Of a DNA stretch of 64,000 nucleotides, positions 42,790 through 53,715 are shown one piece after another. Positions within the stretch are counted from its first letter, which is position 1. Every line of letters begins with the position of its first letter. This stretch comes from Galeruca laticollis (taxonomy: Eukaryota > Arthropoda > Insecta > Coleoptera > Chrysomelidae). The stretch is from positions 51,390,951 through 51,454,950 of the forward strand of contig OY998178.1 of NCBI GenBank assembly GCA_963921935.1. The letters are read 5' to 3'. The translations under genes and the position numbers were made by a program. The notes below the pieces were generated by a model that saw only the letters and a program-made list of their open reading frames with translations, was not told the DNA's origin and made no database searches.

Positions 42790-43840
42790 GATTTAACTGT
42801 TAATTGACAACTTCATATTGTGGGTTTCTTAAATGTCTTCTAATTTCCAATTCTTCAAGGAAATCCAGTTCTTGTTTCTTTTCACAAATATGCAGCACTT
42901 CTAGTTTTGTATTAGGTGTCAATGAATGATTGGTGTCAAGTAGATGTTTTGCGTAGTGGGATTTATCTGGTTGTTTTAATCTGTATGCTCGTAAGTGTTC
43001 ACTGTATCGGATTTCAAAATTCCTAAGGGCCTGACCCAAATAGACAGCTATACATTCTGGACATTTGAGTTTATATATACCTTCTTTAATAGTGGTATTT
43101 TTGTTTTTACATTTAACAATTTTGTACTAACGTTACTTTCTGTTTTAAAAAAAATTGTTGTATTCGTTGCTGAAGATATTATCTTTGAAATATTATTAGA
43201 AATATTTCCTGCATATGTGATGGTTTTAAACGTTTTTATTTCATCAGCTTGTTTAGGAAATATTAGTTGTAATGCCACTTTTTCCTCTTTTTTACTAATA
43301 AGCTTATTTATCGTATCTAATGGATAACCGTTGGATGTTGCTATTTGTCTAATTGTATTAATCTCTCTATCAAAATTATATTTGTTAATGGGAACTGAAA
43401 AAGCTCTATGTATCATTGAATTATATGCCGCTAGTCTGTGTGATATAGGGTGATTGGAATTGAATGGAATTGTCACATCAGTCTGTGTTGGTTTTCGGTA
43501 AATTGAATAATCAAGTAAATTATTAACTCTGAATTTTTAAATCAAGAAAATTGATTAAGCTATTTTCTTCAATTTCTAATGTAAATTTAATTTTTGGGGG
43601 TAAATTATTGATGTGGTTGAAAAATACATCTAATTGTCGTTCACTACCCATAAAACAAGCTAATATGTCATCTACATATCTATACCAAAATACATAAAAC
43701 ATTTTTCGAAATATTACTTTCAAAGATCTTTCTTTCTAAATTGTCCATAAAAATGTTTGCTAAGATAGGGGATATAGGGCTTCCCATTGGTAAACCTTCA
43801 TTTTGAATATAGATCTTATTGTCAAAAGTGAAATAATTCT
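42790..43840 (-). pseudogene. Penelope-like reverse transcriptase (C-terminal half) and GIY-YIG endonuclease
   Basis: Pieces in order on the minus strand: GLPMGSPISPILANIFMDNL (RT), FWYRYVDDILACFMGSERQL (43700-43640, active site YVDD), IKFTLEIEENSLINFLDL, IPFNSNHPISHRLAAYNSMI, KIPLLKK, then GIYKLKCPEC, VYLGQALRNFEIRYSEHL and HYAKHLLDTNHSL. RT copies the element RNA at the nick made by the GIY-YIG domain. A 4 nt deletion between KK and GIY (near 43080) shifts the frame, and other stops lie near 43530 and 43725. The N-terminal RT half is missing. Confidence 0.9.
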
Positions 43841-43849
43841 GATTAATGC

Positions 43850-44610
43850 ATATACAACAATTTCTTTTAAAACAGAAAGTAACGTTAGTACAAAATTGTT
43901 AAATGTAAAAACAAAAATACCACTATTAAAGAAGTCAGGTATATATAAACTCAAATGTCCATAATGTAATGCTGTCTATTTGGGTCAGACCCTTAGGAAT
44001 TTTGGAATCCGATACAGTGAACACTTACGAGCATACAGATTAAAACAACCAGATGAATCCCACTACGCAAAACATCTACTTGACACCAATCATTCTTTGA
44101 CACCTAACACAAAACTAGAAGTGCTGCATATTTGTGAAAAGAAACAAGAATTGGATTTCCTTGAAGAACTGGAAATTAGAAGACATTTAAGAAACCCACA
44201 ATATGAAGTTGTCAATGAACAGTTAAATCTAGGGAATTCTCCACTAATAAACTGTCTTCTTAAGTGATAATTGTAAAGATAAGCAGATATAGTTTTCCTG
44301 GTTTCCTATATCATTGCACAGTTATACTGATCTTAATTGGAAAAATGATATCCAGGATATCACCATAGGGCTAATAATATCTAAGCTTCAATATTTGTAA
44401 TATCACATCTTCTTCTTTTTTCTATTAACATATATTAAGTCAATCACAAGTTAGGTCACTTCTTGGTCTAGGCAAAAATTACTACTAAACATCAGGTAGG
44501 TATCAAATGAAATGTAACTTCTGTCATATTGATTTCTCGAAACAATTGTCAATTTTTTAGAATTTTCAATAACTTTCATTATATTGTGGAAATCACTAGA
44601 AACCGAAACA
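43850..44610 (+). mobile_element. PLE plus-strand copy F
   Basis: 5'-truncated plus-strand copy starting near TTISFKTESNVSTK, then GIY-YIG and the noncoding tail, ending diverged at about 44610. Its hammerhead-like site (near 44517) has lost the CTGACGATG segment. It forms a tail-outward inverted pair with copy E. Confidence 0.88.
43920..44267 (+). pseudogene. Penelope-like GIY-YIG endonuclease, one stop
   Basis: PLLKKSGIYKLKCP, then a stop in place of Glu of PEC, then CNAVYLGQTLRNFGIRYSEH, HYAKHLLDTNHSL, KKQELDFLEELEIRRHL and a natural end at 44267. All GIY-YIG landmarks are visible. It is the same protein end as at 17188, with the seven residues missing there present here. Confidence 0.85.
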
Positions 44611-44984
44611 ATAGTGACATTTAGTTTTGCCGGTAAGTTTCTCTCTCTTTTTTCAAATTGTAGTTGTGTGCTTACAAACCTATTCCGATTTTTCAAACTC
44701 TTATTTCGTTATTATGTATTTCTATTATTTGTAAACGATATTAATTTGGTGTTTCCAGTGTTTTCATCTTCATAATTTTTATTAAAAGACTAGGTGGCGT
44801 CAAAATTAATTTTTGGAACCAAATTTTTAGCAGATTCTTTTTAATTATTTTTCTATAATTTGAATTGCATTTTCGGAATATTTTTGGAACAGGGTGGATA
44901 AGAATGAACAGATTCCTGTGGTTTTATTTTAAAAATTAAATTCGATTTTTGTATGTATTGGAGTATAAGCTCCTAATCTGTTCA

Positions 44985-45345
44985 TCTAATTCCTACTCCC
45001 CCTTCCCCCCGGACTCAATTGCATATAAGAATGAAAAATTAGCTTACATTAACAATGGTCTAATTCTTTGGTTAAAATATCAGTTTATTTCACGTGAAAC
45101 GGAAGGAAAGGTTCTACTCCTACTGGATTGCCATGTCAGCTATTGGAATTCTTCAGAAATGCTTGAATTTGACGATTATCACCGTGTAGATCTCTTTTGC
45201 TCACCTGGTCATACCACGCAGTTTCTTCAACCCATAGACATGTGTTTCTTACTAAGTCTCAAAGCAAATTTCAATATTCTTTGTGATACATTTGTAATTG
45301 CACAACTACCGCCAGGGAATGGACTATGCCTACCTGGGGTCTGAA
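44985..45345 (+). pseudogene. pogo-like transposase 1, C-terminal catalytic part
   Basis: Plus-strand text KVLLLLDCHVSYWNSSEML (second catalytic Asp of DDE_1) and VDLFCSPGHTTQFLQPIDMC (third Asp in QPID) followed by SLKANFN. This is the continuation of 41745-42106, separated by the PLE pair. In pogo-family enzymes these residues form the DDD active site. The frame breaks at 45342. Confidence 0.85.
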
Positions 45346-45779
45346 GAGAAGAGATTAGATAATGCAAGTAAGTCTAAATTAATATATCTAGGACTAGATC
45401 TAAACCGATTATCTTCTTAACTTTTAGTTAACGCGAAGGAAGGTGACAATACAAGCCAAACTTTAGATAAGAAATACTGCTGAAACCCCTCAACCATAAG
45501 ACTAGGAAATTGCTTCCATGTCAGTTTCAAGTTTAAACAATGTTGAACCAGAACTTCAACTCGAATAGTGGAATTCTACCGATGAGTATACTCTCGGGAC
45601 ATAATCTATAGATATAGATATAATAGATAAAAAATGCTAACTTTAATATTAACACTCCGTCTATGAGACCGCTTCGACAGTTTGAATTAAAATATTTCGA
45701 GAAACTCACACTTCTAAAAATCGCCCCACACTCTGTATCGATGCGTACTGAAATTACTGTGTTATTAAATAATGTTAAA

Positions 45780-46230
45780 TAAACGTTTCTAGCTGCAACG
45801 AGAGTGCCAAGCCCATCAACAGCTGAGATTCAGAAAATACGAATAAAATCAAGACAAGTAGCTGCTGTTTTAACATCTTATTACCACATTGAAAAATGAA
45901 TTCAGCTATTGTACGTAAGAAAGAACAAGAACAGAAGAAATAAATAAAACGAAAGAACTTGATGATCAATCAAAAGAAGGTAAAAAACGAAGAATGAAAA
46001 AAGAAGAATCAATAACGGACGAGTTAGTTACCGAGTCTGAAGACAGTCCATTGGAAAAGAATTGGACGGAATGCCTTAGATGTGGTGAAAAATTTAATGA
46101 TTATGACAGGATACAATGCTTACACTGCCAGATGTGGTTCCATGAAAGTTGTTATATTTGGACCTCTGTGACCTGTATGATGAGTATTATCAAAAATAGG
46201 TCGTCTCACATTTTATGCTTGTGCCAATAA
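45780..46230 (+). pseudogene. pogo-like transposase 1, C-terminal PHD-like zinc region
   Basis: After decayed linker text (45780-45895), an ORF from 45994 reads acidic then ECLRCGEKFNDYDRIQCLHC and MWFHESC: a CxxC, CxxC, HxxC zinc-binding pattern as in C-terminal PHD-like ends of insect pogo/jerky-type transposases. The last Cys pair (LCLC) is near the stop at 46228. The placement behind the DDE part supports the same gene. Confidence 0.65.
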
Positions 46231-46721
46231 GTCCATAGTATGCGGGAGTGTCGGCCCAGTGCTCAGTTCACTTCTTATCAAATAATTTCATAAGCTATTT
46301 GGTTAAGTTTTTTTTTGGAACGTTATTTCAACATGATATATGAGCTCTTATGTTGAATAAATATTTTTGTCTCACTTTCCCTTTGGGTTTTAGCTTTATA
46401 GCGTTTGAAAAACAGGTCAGCCAGCTCTCCCGGAATTACCCTAGGTGTTATCTCAGAAATAGGAGATATAAAAGTTTTAGATCAGGAAATTGTTTACAAA
46501 AATTGTTCATGAACTTTTTTTCTGCGAATCGCCATTTTAGAGATACCACCATTTGAAACATTCAAACCAGGTGGCCAAATAAGCGGCAAAATAGTGACTT
46601 GAGGCTTGCCCCATTATTTTAAACCTTTAATAGTCTATATAACGATGTTATAATGCGCATATCATTGTATTGATACGAAATCGCTTACTAGTGGAGTCCT
46701 TGAATCCGACTTTGTCTAATA
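46231..46721. other. unassigned spacer
   Basis: No recognisable feature beyond the end of pogo-like gene 1. Confidence 0.4.
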
Positions 46722-47395
46722 CTATAAGGGAGAATCAACCATTTTGCACAATTTATTTCAAAAATAGAGTCAAAGGATTCCAGGAATTTGGCATTTGAAT
46801 GTGTTTTGGGATATATTACATCTAAAATTCAAGCAAAACTTAGATTTGAAACAAGGGTTTTTGCTTAAAATGGTTTCAAAAAAAATGTGACATATGGTTG
46901 TATCTACCTCAGTGATGGGGTTGATTAAACCGCTCCATAGGGATGATTCAACCGAAGAAAAAATCATTTTAAATAAGCTTAATAATTATTTGGTATGCTC
47001 AAAATACATCACTATAATCTTTTGAAACACAAAAAGAATCATAATAGTTATTTATGTAATAAGGATTATAAAGACGATCATTATGGTACAAGTCGTGAAT
47101 GTTATCGGGCGAGGCGTAGCCATAATGATTGTTTATGATTCGTATTACATACAAAATTTTATCCGATGGCATTTATATCAATACATTTTCGAAAAATTAA
47201 AAACTGCATTTTCGACATGTCACAATGACAACTATTTTTAAAGGAGTAAGTATTGTGTAGTTTCAAATATTAGTAGGTGAGTGAGCTGTGCTTTGCCATT
47301 TCCTTGACAACGTCATCAGGTTGTAACGGCAATATTTATTTATCGCTGTCAGACTCAATAATTATTGTCAGGTAGAATTTAATATAATTTAAGAA

Positions 47396-47905
47396 ATGAG
47401 TGATTCTGAAGCTGATAGTTTACCTTCTGATTTGGAAGAAATGTCGAGAAATATCGTGGACTCCCTTTTGCCGGAAAAATCACGGAGTGTTTATGAAATG
47501 GTGTTTAATCGGTACGAAGAATGGTGTTCTGCTAAAAAAATCAATAATATCACTCATGAAAAAGTATTGTTGGCTTACTTTGAATGCTTATCTAAGGAAA
47601 GAAAACCATCTTTTCTTTGGTCGTATTATTCGATGATAAGAAGTATTTTATCAACAAGAAAAAACGTCGATATTAGTAAGTACCTACAGCTGGTTGCATT
47701 ACTAAAACGTAAATCAGAAGGTTACAGAGCTAAAAAATCCAAAATTTTCACTAAACAAGATGTTACAAAGTTTTTAACGGAAGCATCAGATGATACATAC
47801 TTATTTAATAAATTTGCCATGATAATTGGACTAAGTGGAGCATGCAGAAGATAGGAATTGACAAATATGCTTGTTATGAATTCATTATGGTACTTAGACC
47901 CATAA
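47396..47905 (+). pseudogene. Crypton-like tyrosine recombinase, N-terminal part with premature stop
   Basis: 152 codons from ATG: an acidic start, then SRSVYEMVFNRYEEWCSAKK and THEKVLLAYFECLSKER (SAM-like core-binding domain of tyrosine recombinases), LWSYYSMIRSILSTRKNVDI, KIFTKQDVTKFLTEASDD and IIGLSGACRR. The last phrase is the Box I region with the catalytic Arg. Directly after it TAG replaces a Glu codon, then ELTNMLVMN continues in frame. So a nonsense mutation removed the rest, and the catalytic Tyr is not found downstream. In insects such proteins come from Crypton elements or genes derived from them. A TA-poor 5' flank with a CATCAGG-type repeat could hold a promoter, but I see no defined site. 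Confidence 0.72.
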
Positions 47906-47936
47906 TGAATTCATTATGGTACTTAGTCCCATAATG
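47878..47936. repeat. palindromic tandem repeat
   Basis: GAATTCATTATGGTACTTAG(A/T)CCCATAAT occurs twice at a 31 bp spacing. CCATAATGAATTCATTATGG in its centre is a perfect 20 bp palindrome. CATTATGGTAC also occurs at 47079, 5' of the recombinase ORF, so these may be repeats bounding that element. Confidence 0.8.
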
Positions 47937-48075
47937 AACTTCCTTATGTCATCAAAATTGAGTGACATAACGTTGTCATTATGACATGCCATCAGATAAA
48001 CTTAATTTATTGTTCTTATATAGTAACTTAGAACGAACGTTAACTAATGCAAATATATAAACTAACATTTTTTTT

Positions 48076-48279
48076 ATTGATAAACTAAAAAGGTTAACAC
48101 ACATCCCAGCCCTTAAAATTGAATTTAAATTTATACAAAGAGGCAGTTCTCGTCGTACCAGAGTTTTGTGGTGTTGGAAAGAAGCACCATTAGAATATTA
48201 TATCGTTCCACGTTTACGATATCATCAACAATTGGAAATGAGAAGGTATTTAAGTTATGTTCACGTCGTAAGAACTTAA
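48076..48279 (+). other. 68-codon open segment, unrecognised
   Basis: No start codon near its beginning, but open throughout with a biased composition: LTHIPALKIEFKFIQRGSSR and LWCWKEAPLEYYIVPRLRYH. It looks more protein-like than its surroundings. It may be an exon or element fragment between the recombinase and the pogo gene. I do not recognise it. Confidence 0.3.
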
Positions 48280-48414
48280 TTTTGTACTCACATAAATCTT
48301 TTGATAAAATCTGGCCTATTTAATACATTGTTGATGTTTTAGAACAAAATTTCGCCAGCACAAAGTCTTTAGCAATAATAACGAACTCTTTTTCCATAAA
48401 TATTGGAAATTCGT

Positions 48415-50179
48415 TCAAAGACGATCAGAGTCAATAAGTTCTATTGAGGCATTGCTATCAGTTTCTTCATCGGTTTCCACTAGAACTTTACGTCTAATTA
48501 GTTTTGATGTTTTTAATGACTGCTTTCCAAGTTTCTTCTTTTGAGTTTGCTTTATTTCGTCCATTATAGGACTGCCTATTTTTTTTCTACTTGTTATCTC
48601 ATGTAGCCTTTGGAAAAGGCTTAATATCTTCCGATAACAAGTTCCTCTTCTTTTCAGATGGAATTTCGTTGTTTTCGGCTTTTGAAGTCGATGGCATATT
48701 TTGAGCATCATTAGTGTTGTGTGAGCCTCCTCACTTTCAGTATTTACTTGTTGGCAATTAAATTCGGTCAAAATTTCGCCCATTGATGTTTTTTGTCTAT
48801 CTTTCACGATACTAGGAGCAAAATCATCGGCCTTTAATATTTGACAGGTAACCGGCCAAATACCCGTTTTATTAAATGCGTTGGTAATATTTGACATGGA
48901 GAATGCTCGCTTAAAAGCTGTATTCGACAAACTGCCAATATTTCGTATTGTTATAGATTTGCCTGGGTTGAAGAGTAACCAGTCGTGAAATGCAACCACC
49001 AATGATGGCCCAAACACCCCCACATCTAAAGGTTGCAGTCGATGCGTGGAGTGTGGTGGAAATGATAAAAGAGAAATTCCATTGTCTTTACAATATCTAA
49101 TTGACTAATAGGACAGACGTGACTCGTGGTCATCTAGGAGTAACAAAATTCGTTGGTCCTTAGAATAAAGGCTGTGCATTTGAAGATGCTCCAATACTTT
49201 TAAAGAAAAGATCCATCCATCCAGACTTATTATTTATGAAAGATGATTCAGGTGCTCCTGTGATATATTCTTCACGGTTTCGCATTCGTGGCACAACATA
49301 GACAGGTGGAAGTACATTTCCTAAAGCATTAATGAGTTCAACAAATGTTACCAACTCTCCTCTTTATCCCGAGGCAATTTGACCGACTTGTTTCTTGCCG
49401 TTTTCAGCGACAATGCGTGGAGGCCTGATAACAGTGGTTACACCACTTTCATCCAGGTTGTAAATTTGTATTTTTCTAACAAAGAACAATAGTTGTCGAA
49501 AAATTCATTGACTCTGTCTGTATTAAATCCAGTGAATCGGAGGATGCTTCTGCTCTCTGGTTTCGTAAGAGATAAATCTTGCCATATAACCAATCGACAC
49601 CTAAAACAACTCCGATGTCAAAAATACTTTTTAATGTCCAAATTATTTTCATGAAAGAAATAGTTATTTTCCTAAGGTACAATTTTTCCGCACTCGATTG
49701 CAGTTATGCGAACAGTTAAGAATTGTTTATATTTTATTTGAGCCACCCACCTACCATTTTATTCTCTCTCCATTTAGCCTACAAGATGGTATTTTGGATG
49801 CATATTCAAATGCTAGACTTTGAATTTGTCTATATGACTAGCCATAATGTAGAGTTGATGATCTTTTCATATATTTTGCTAACTTTTCCTCTTCAGTGAT
49901 AAATAACACTTGGTTTACAGAATATTTACTTTGGAACTTTCTCTCTTCCTTGGTATCATCGTCTGAGGGTCCTGAATCCGATGATTTGGAATACACATCT
50001 TCCTTTCCCTCTTTCTTTACTTTTTTAATTCTGGACATCAAGGTATACCTGTTTACATCATATTGCCTTGCAGTACCTTGAATAGATTCTTTTTTTTTTC
50101 TAAAATAGTCCTTACGTTCCTTTGTCATGGCATTTTCATTGACCTCTCGGTTGGGTTTTCGCAGATACACACGTGGCAT
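48415..50179 (-). pseudogene. pogo-like transposase 2, frameshifted
   Basis: Minus-strand order: start MPRVYLRKPNREV (50179), YDVNRYTLMSRIKKVKKE (HTH of psq/CENP-B type), acidic linker, then a broken stretch, IYNLDESGVTTV (about 49455, first catalytic Asp), LVTFVELINALGNVLPPVYV, LLLLDDHESRLSY (second Asp, about 49120), FPPHSTHRLQPLDVGVFGP (third Asp) and the tail FHDWLLFNPGKSITI, FNKTGIWPVT, ending at 48415. The D-D-D set is complete, but several frameshifts and stops make it inactive. The piece from 49026 rightwards is repeated at 52562-53715 by the tandem duplication. Confidence 0.88.
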
Positions 50180-50412
50180 CTACAACATATTTTTGTATTG
50201 CAAGAGGTAGTTTCAACCATGGTTGAATCTACCACGTTGTATTGTAAAAAATCCGGTTTTTGTGAGCCGACCACTATTCGCTATGCACACCAACAATACA
50301 CTAAAACTTCGCGTTTAAATAGCTAAATCGCATGCGAAATTCAAACTGTTAAGAAATAAAGCTGGTGGTTTAATCTTCCCCATTGTTTAATTATCAACAG
50401 GCTCCCCTATAT

Positions 50413-51743
50413 AGGAGAGTTAACATTTTATCGAATAAGCACCGATTTATTAGCAGGACTATTAATAATTTTTTTGCGATCGTTTTTATAGAGCTTTCCA
50501 GGAAGGTCGATCGTTTGTTGGAGGACCCAATGTAGAAGTTTCCGGAATAGAAGGCACTAGAATGTGTATAAATTTATTCCATCCGTTGTGTATTGGGATA
50601 AATGAGAAAACATTACAGTATTCAAGTTTTATTCAAAAAATAATAAAATTTATGCATCTAGCGATCGTAGTAAGAACCACAAATACTTCGCTTCTAGCAC
50701 GTATAATAGAGGGAAATAACTCTTTTGAACATAACATAGCTCCCGAGATATTGCATATTAAACATTCAAGGAAAAAGCAAGTTTGTCTAACGTTTTCAAT
50801 GGATTAATTCGTGGTTGCTTCTAGTGTAGTTGAATTATAAATATATTCCTAGATAAGATATGCTTCCATTGCGTAATGCAGAGACGCAAAAGGCAATGAA
50901 ATTGAATTAAAAGTTGTTTTGAGCCTATCCTACTGTTCCAGCTCTTTAGTTTTACGGGGTAAGAAACAAATACGAAACGTTTATAATCGTATCAATAAAT
51001 CAAACAAAGACATCACATTATTTCTAAAACATCCAAAAACAAACAAGAAATTATATCAAAGAAGAAATTTATGTCCACCAGTATTACTCATATTACTCCT
51101 CGCCTTCCAAAAGGTATATATGTGGGATGCCTGGACATTTATAGAACTTCTAAAATGAAATATGACCAAAGACGACGTTTAACTTGCCGTACTCGGCCAT
51201 TAAGTTTTTCGTATTAAAATCATTTTCATAATTCTAAAACGCTTCTTATCAACAAATAAGATTGAAATTATATGGACCATAACTTATCTTCTATTCCGTT
51301 TTAATGATCGTAAATGTAATAAATATTAGATGCGCGAGCTTCAGCATACGATTCTAGTCGAAAATATGTCGGAATGGCCTTCGAACTAGTAAATAACATA
51401 ATGGCCGCCATAAAACCGAACGTCCAATGTATTTAATGATTATATTACGTACCTACTTGTAAAGTCTTAAAAATGCTTCTGAATAACGGATATATCTATA
51501 AAAAAAGTTAAAAAGGGGATTCAATGTGTTTATATAATAAATTAAGAAACGATTATATCTATTTATAATTTAACATAATTAATCGGCTAATAAGTTGCTG
51601 GTCTGACACACAGATAATAATAATATTAATAATCATGTTGTTGAGTACTTAAAAATAATACCTGAAACGTTTCATTAAAAACAATGACATCAAAATCACG
51701 CAGATTTGCCATACATAGTAGACATTGAAGATTTTTATGTATA
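50413..51743. other. unassigned DNA within unit A (repeated at 53949-55278)
   Basis: No recognisable protein. Short ORFs at 50562-50807 and 50919-51158 (repeated in unit B) have no motif that I can name. Confidence 0.4.
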
Positions 51744-52561
51744 TGTTATGGACCACGTGATTAATAGGATATTGTAAAAAGTGCCCGCGCAGTTTGAAAA
51801 ATGCCCAATATGAGAGAGCAGAGTGATAAAAATTTTTGAAATAACCAAATAGTCCGGGCGTTATGTATAATGTGTGTCACCTATGGGGCAGAGTAATTAA
51901 AACGCGGTTTTAATACAGTTATTTTTATTTCTTCCGTCAATACGAGCTCGATCGACATCTGGAACCCGGACCCTCACTGTATCGCCAACATTAGCTACGG
52001 GATATTTAGAATTAGATGCAAATTAATTGAAGCTGATTTTCTAAGAAGCATAACATTTTCTGTCTTGTGCTTCACGTTTTGTTCTGATGAAAGCATTTCG
52101 TCTTTCAATATTGAATTTAAATTAAAAGTTTCTTCATCCCGAGTATCGAAACTAATAGGCGATGAACATAAATATACTGCATTGTCGGTGGATTCCACAT
52201 ATTTTGTTTTGTTGGACTCTACCTTCTCATTTTCAATGGATTCTCTTTGGCCTGTTTCATTTTCAATGGACTCTACTTTATCATTTTTAATGGATTCTCT
52301 TTGGACTGTTTCATTTTCGATGGACTCAATTTGATCATCTTCAGTAGTCTCTACTTGATTATTTTCGTTGGACGCAACTTGCTTATTTTCGATAACAGTA
52401 CCCTCGGTGGATAGGGTTTTTTCTAATTCTTCTTCTGAATTAATATCAACCAAGGCATCATTTGGTATAGAAGAACTTTTGAGTTCTACTTTTAACTTCG
52501 CCCAAAACATGGCTTCATATGGAGTACAGTTAATGCCTGTGTGAAGCGCTGTGTTTTTCAT
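51744..52561 (-). mobile_element. Ginger-like element, truncated copy in unit A
   Basis: TIR TGTTATGGACCA at 51744, then the C-terminal part of the integrase protein (ORF 51995-52561). It stops at the duplication joint, so the 5' half is missing in this copy. Confidence 0.88.
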
Positions 52562-53715
52562 CTAAAGGTTGCAGTCGATGCGTGGAGTGTGGTGGAAATG
52601 ATAAAAGAGAAATTCCATTGTCTTTACAATATCTAATTGACTAATAGGACAGACGTGACTCGTGGTCATCTAGGAGTAACAAAATTCGTTGGTCCTTAGA
52701 ATAAAGGCTGTGCATTTGAAGATGCTCCAATACTTTTAAAGAAAAGATCCATCCATCCAGACTTATTATTTATGAAAGATGATTCAGGTGCTCCTGTGAT
52801 ATATTCTTCACGGTTTCGCATTCGTGGCACAACATAGACAGGTGGAAGTACATTTCCTAAAGCATTAATGAGTTCAACAAATGTTACCAACTCTCCTCTT
52901 TATCCCGAGGCAATTTGACCGACTTGTTTCTTGCCGTTTTCAGCGACAATGCGTGGAGGCCTGATAACAGTGGTTACACCACTTTCATCCAGGTTGTAAA
53001 TTTGTATTTTTCTAACAAAGAACAATAGTTGTCGAAAAATTCATTGACTCTGTCTGTATTAAATCCAGTGAATCGGAGGATGCTTCTGCTCTCTGGTTTC
53101 GTAAGAGATAAATCTTGCCATATAACCAATCGACACCTAAAACAACTCCGATGTCAAAAATACTTTTTAATGTCCAAATTATTTTCATGAAAGAAATAGT
53201 TATTTTCCTAAGGTACAATTTTTCCGCACTCGATTGCAGTTATGCGAACAGTTAAGAATTGTTTATATTTTATTTGAGCCACCCACCTACCATTTTATTC
53301 TCTCTCCATTTAGCCTACAAGATGGTATTTTGGATGCATATTCAAATGCTAGACTTTGAATTTGTCTATATGACTAGCCATAATGTAGAGTTGATGATCT
53401 TTTCATATATTTTGCTAACTTTTCCTCTTCAGTGATAAATAACACTTGGTTTACAGAATATTTACTTTGGAACTTTCTCTCTTCCTTGGTATCATCGTCT
53501 GAGGGTCCTGAATCCGATGATTTGGAATACACATCTTCCTTTCCCTCTTTCTTTACTTTTTTAATTCTGGACATCAAGGTATACCTGTTTACATCATATT
53601 GCCTTGCAGTACCTTGAATAGATTCTTTTTTTTTTCTAAAATAGTCCTTACGTTCCTTTGTCATGGCATTTCCATTGACCTCTCGGTTGGGTTTTCGCAG
53701 ATACACACGTGGCAT
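52562..53715 (-). pseudogene. pogo-like transposase 2, duplicated 5' part
   Basis: Same text as 49026-50179, with one amino-acid change (VNGNAM for VNENAM). It ends at the duplication joint and so has lost the QPLD block. This is a by-product of the tandem duplication and not an independent insertion. Confidence 0.9.

Larger units (their letters stand above)
42357..43850 (-). mobile_element. PLE minus-strand copy E, with RT part and GIY-YIG
   Basis: The longest main-family PLE copy in the window. It runs on the minus strand from RT motif text GLPMGSPISPILANIF (about 43800) through the catalytic YVDD to the GIY-YIG domain and the ACTGTCTCGACCC tail at 42361. It joins copy F in opposite orientation near 43850. 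Inserted within pogo-like gene 1. Confidence 0.9.
46722..50412 (-). mobile_element. pogo-like transposon 2 (tentative limits), containing a Crypton-like ORF
   Basis: CTATAAGGGAG at 46721 and its near inverse CTCCCCTATATAG at 50402 could be terminal repeats, and the inner phrases GGGGTTGATTAAACC (46917) and GGTTTAATCTTCCCC (50367) are inverted too. Between them lie a minus-strand pogo transposase (48415-50179) and a plus-strand tyrosine recombinase (47396). The limits are a proposal. The transposase itself is certain. Confidence 0.5.
49026..52561. repeat. tandem duplication, unit A (3536 bp)
   Basis: Matches 52562-56096 with, by eye, only three differences (T/C at 50136, one A lost in the AAAA at 51109, T/A at 51554). 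It carries the 5' part of pogo-like transposase 2, 1.5 kb of unassigned DNA and the 3' part of the Ginger-like element. The trinucleotide CAT lies at the start, junction and end. Confidence 0.97.

Noticed and set aside
52065..52334. Ser/Phe/Met-rich plus-strand ORF with repeats (also 55600-55869)
   Set aside because: Antisense of the acidic repeat linker in the Ginger-like protein.
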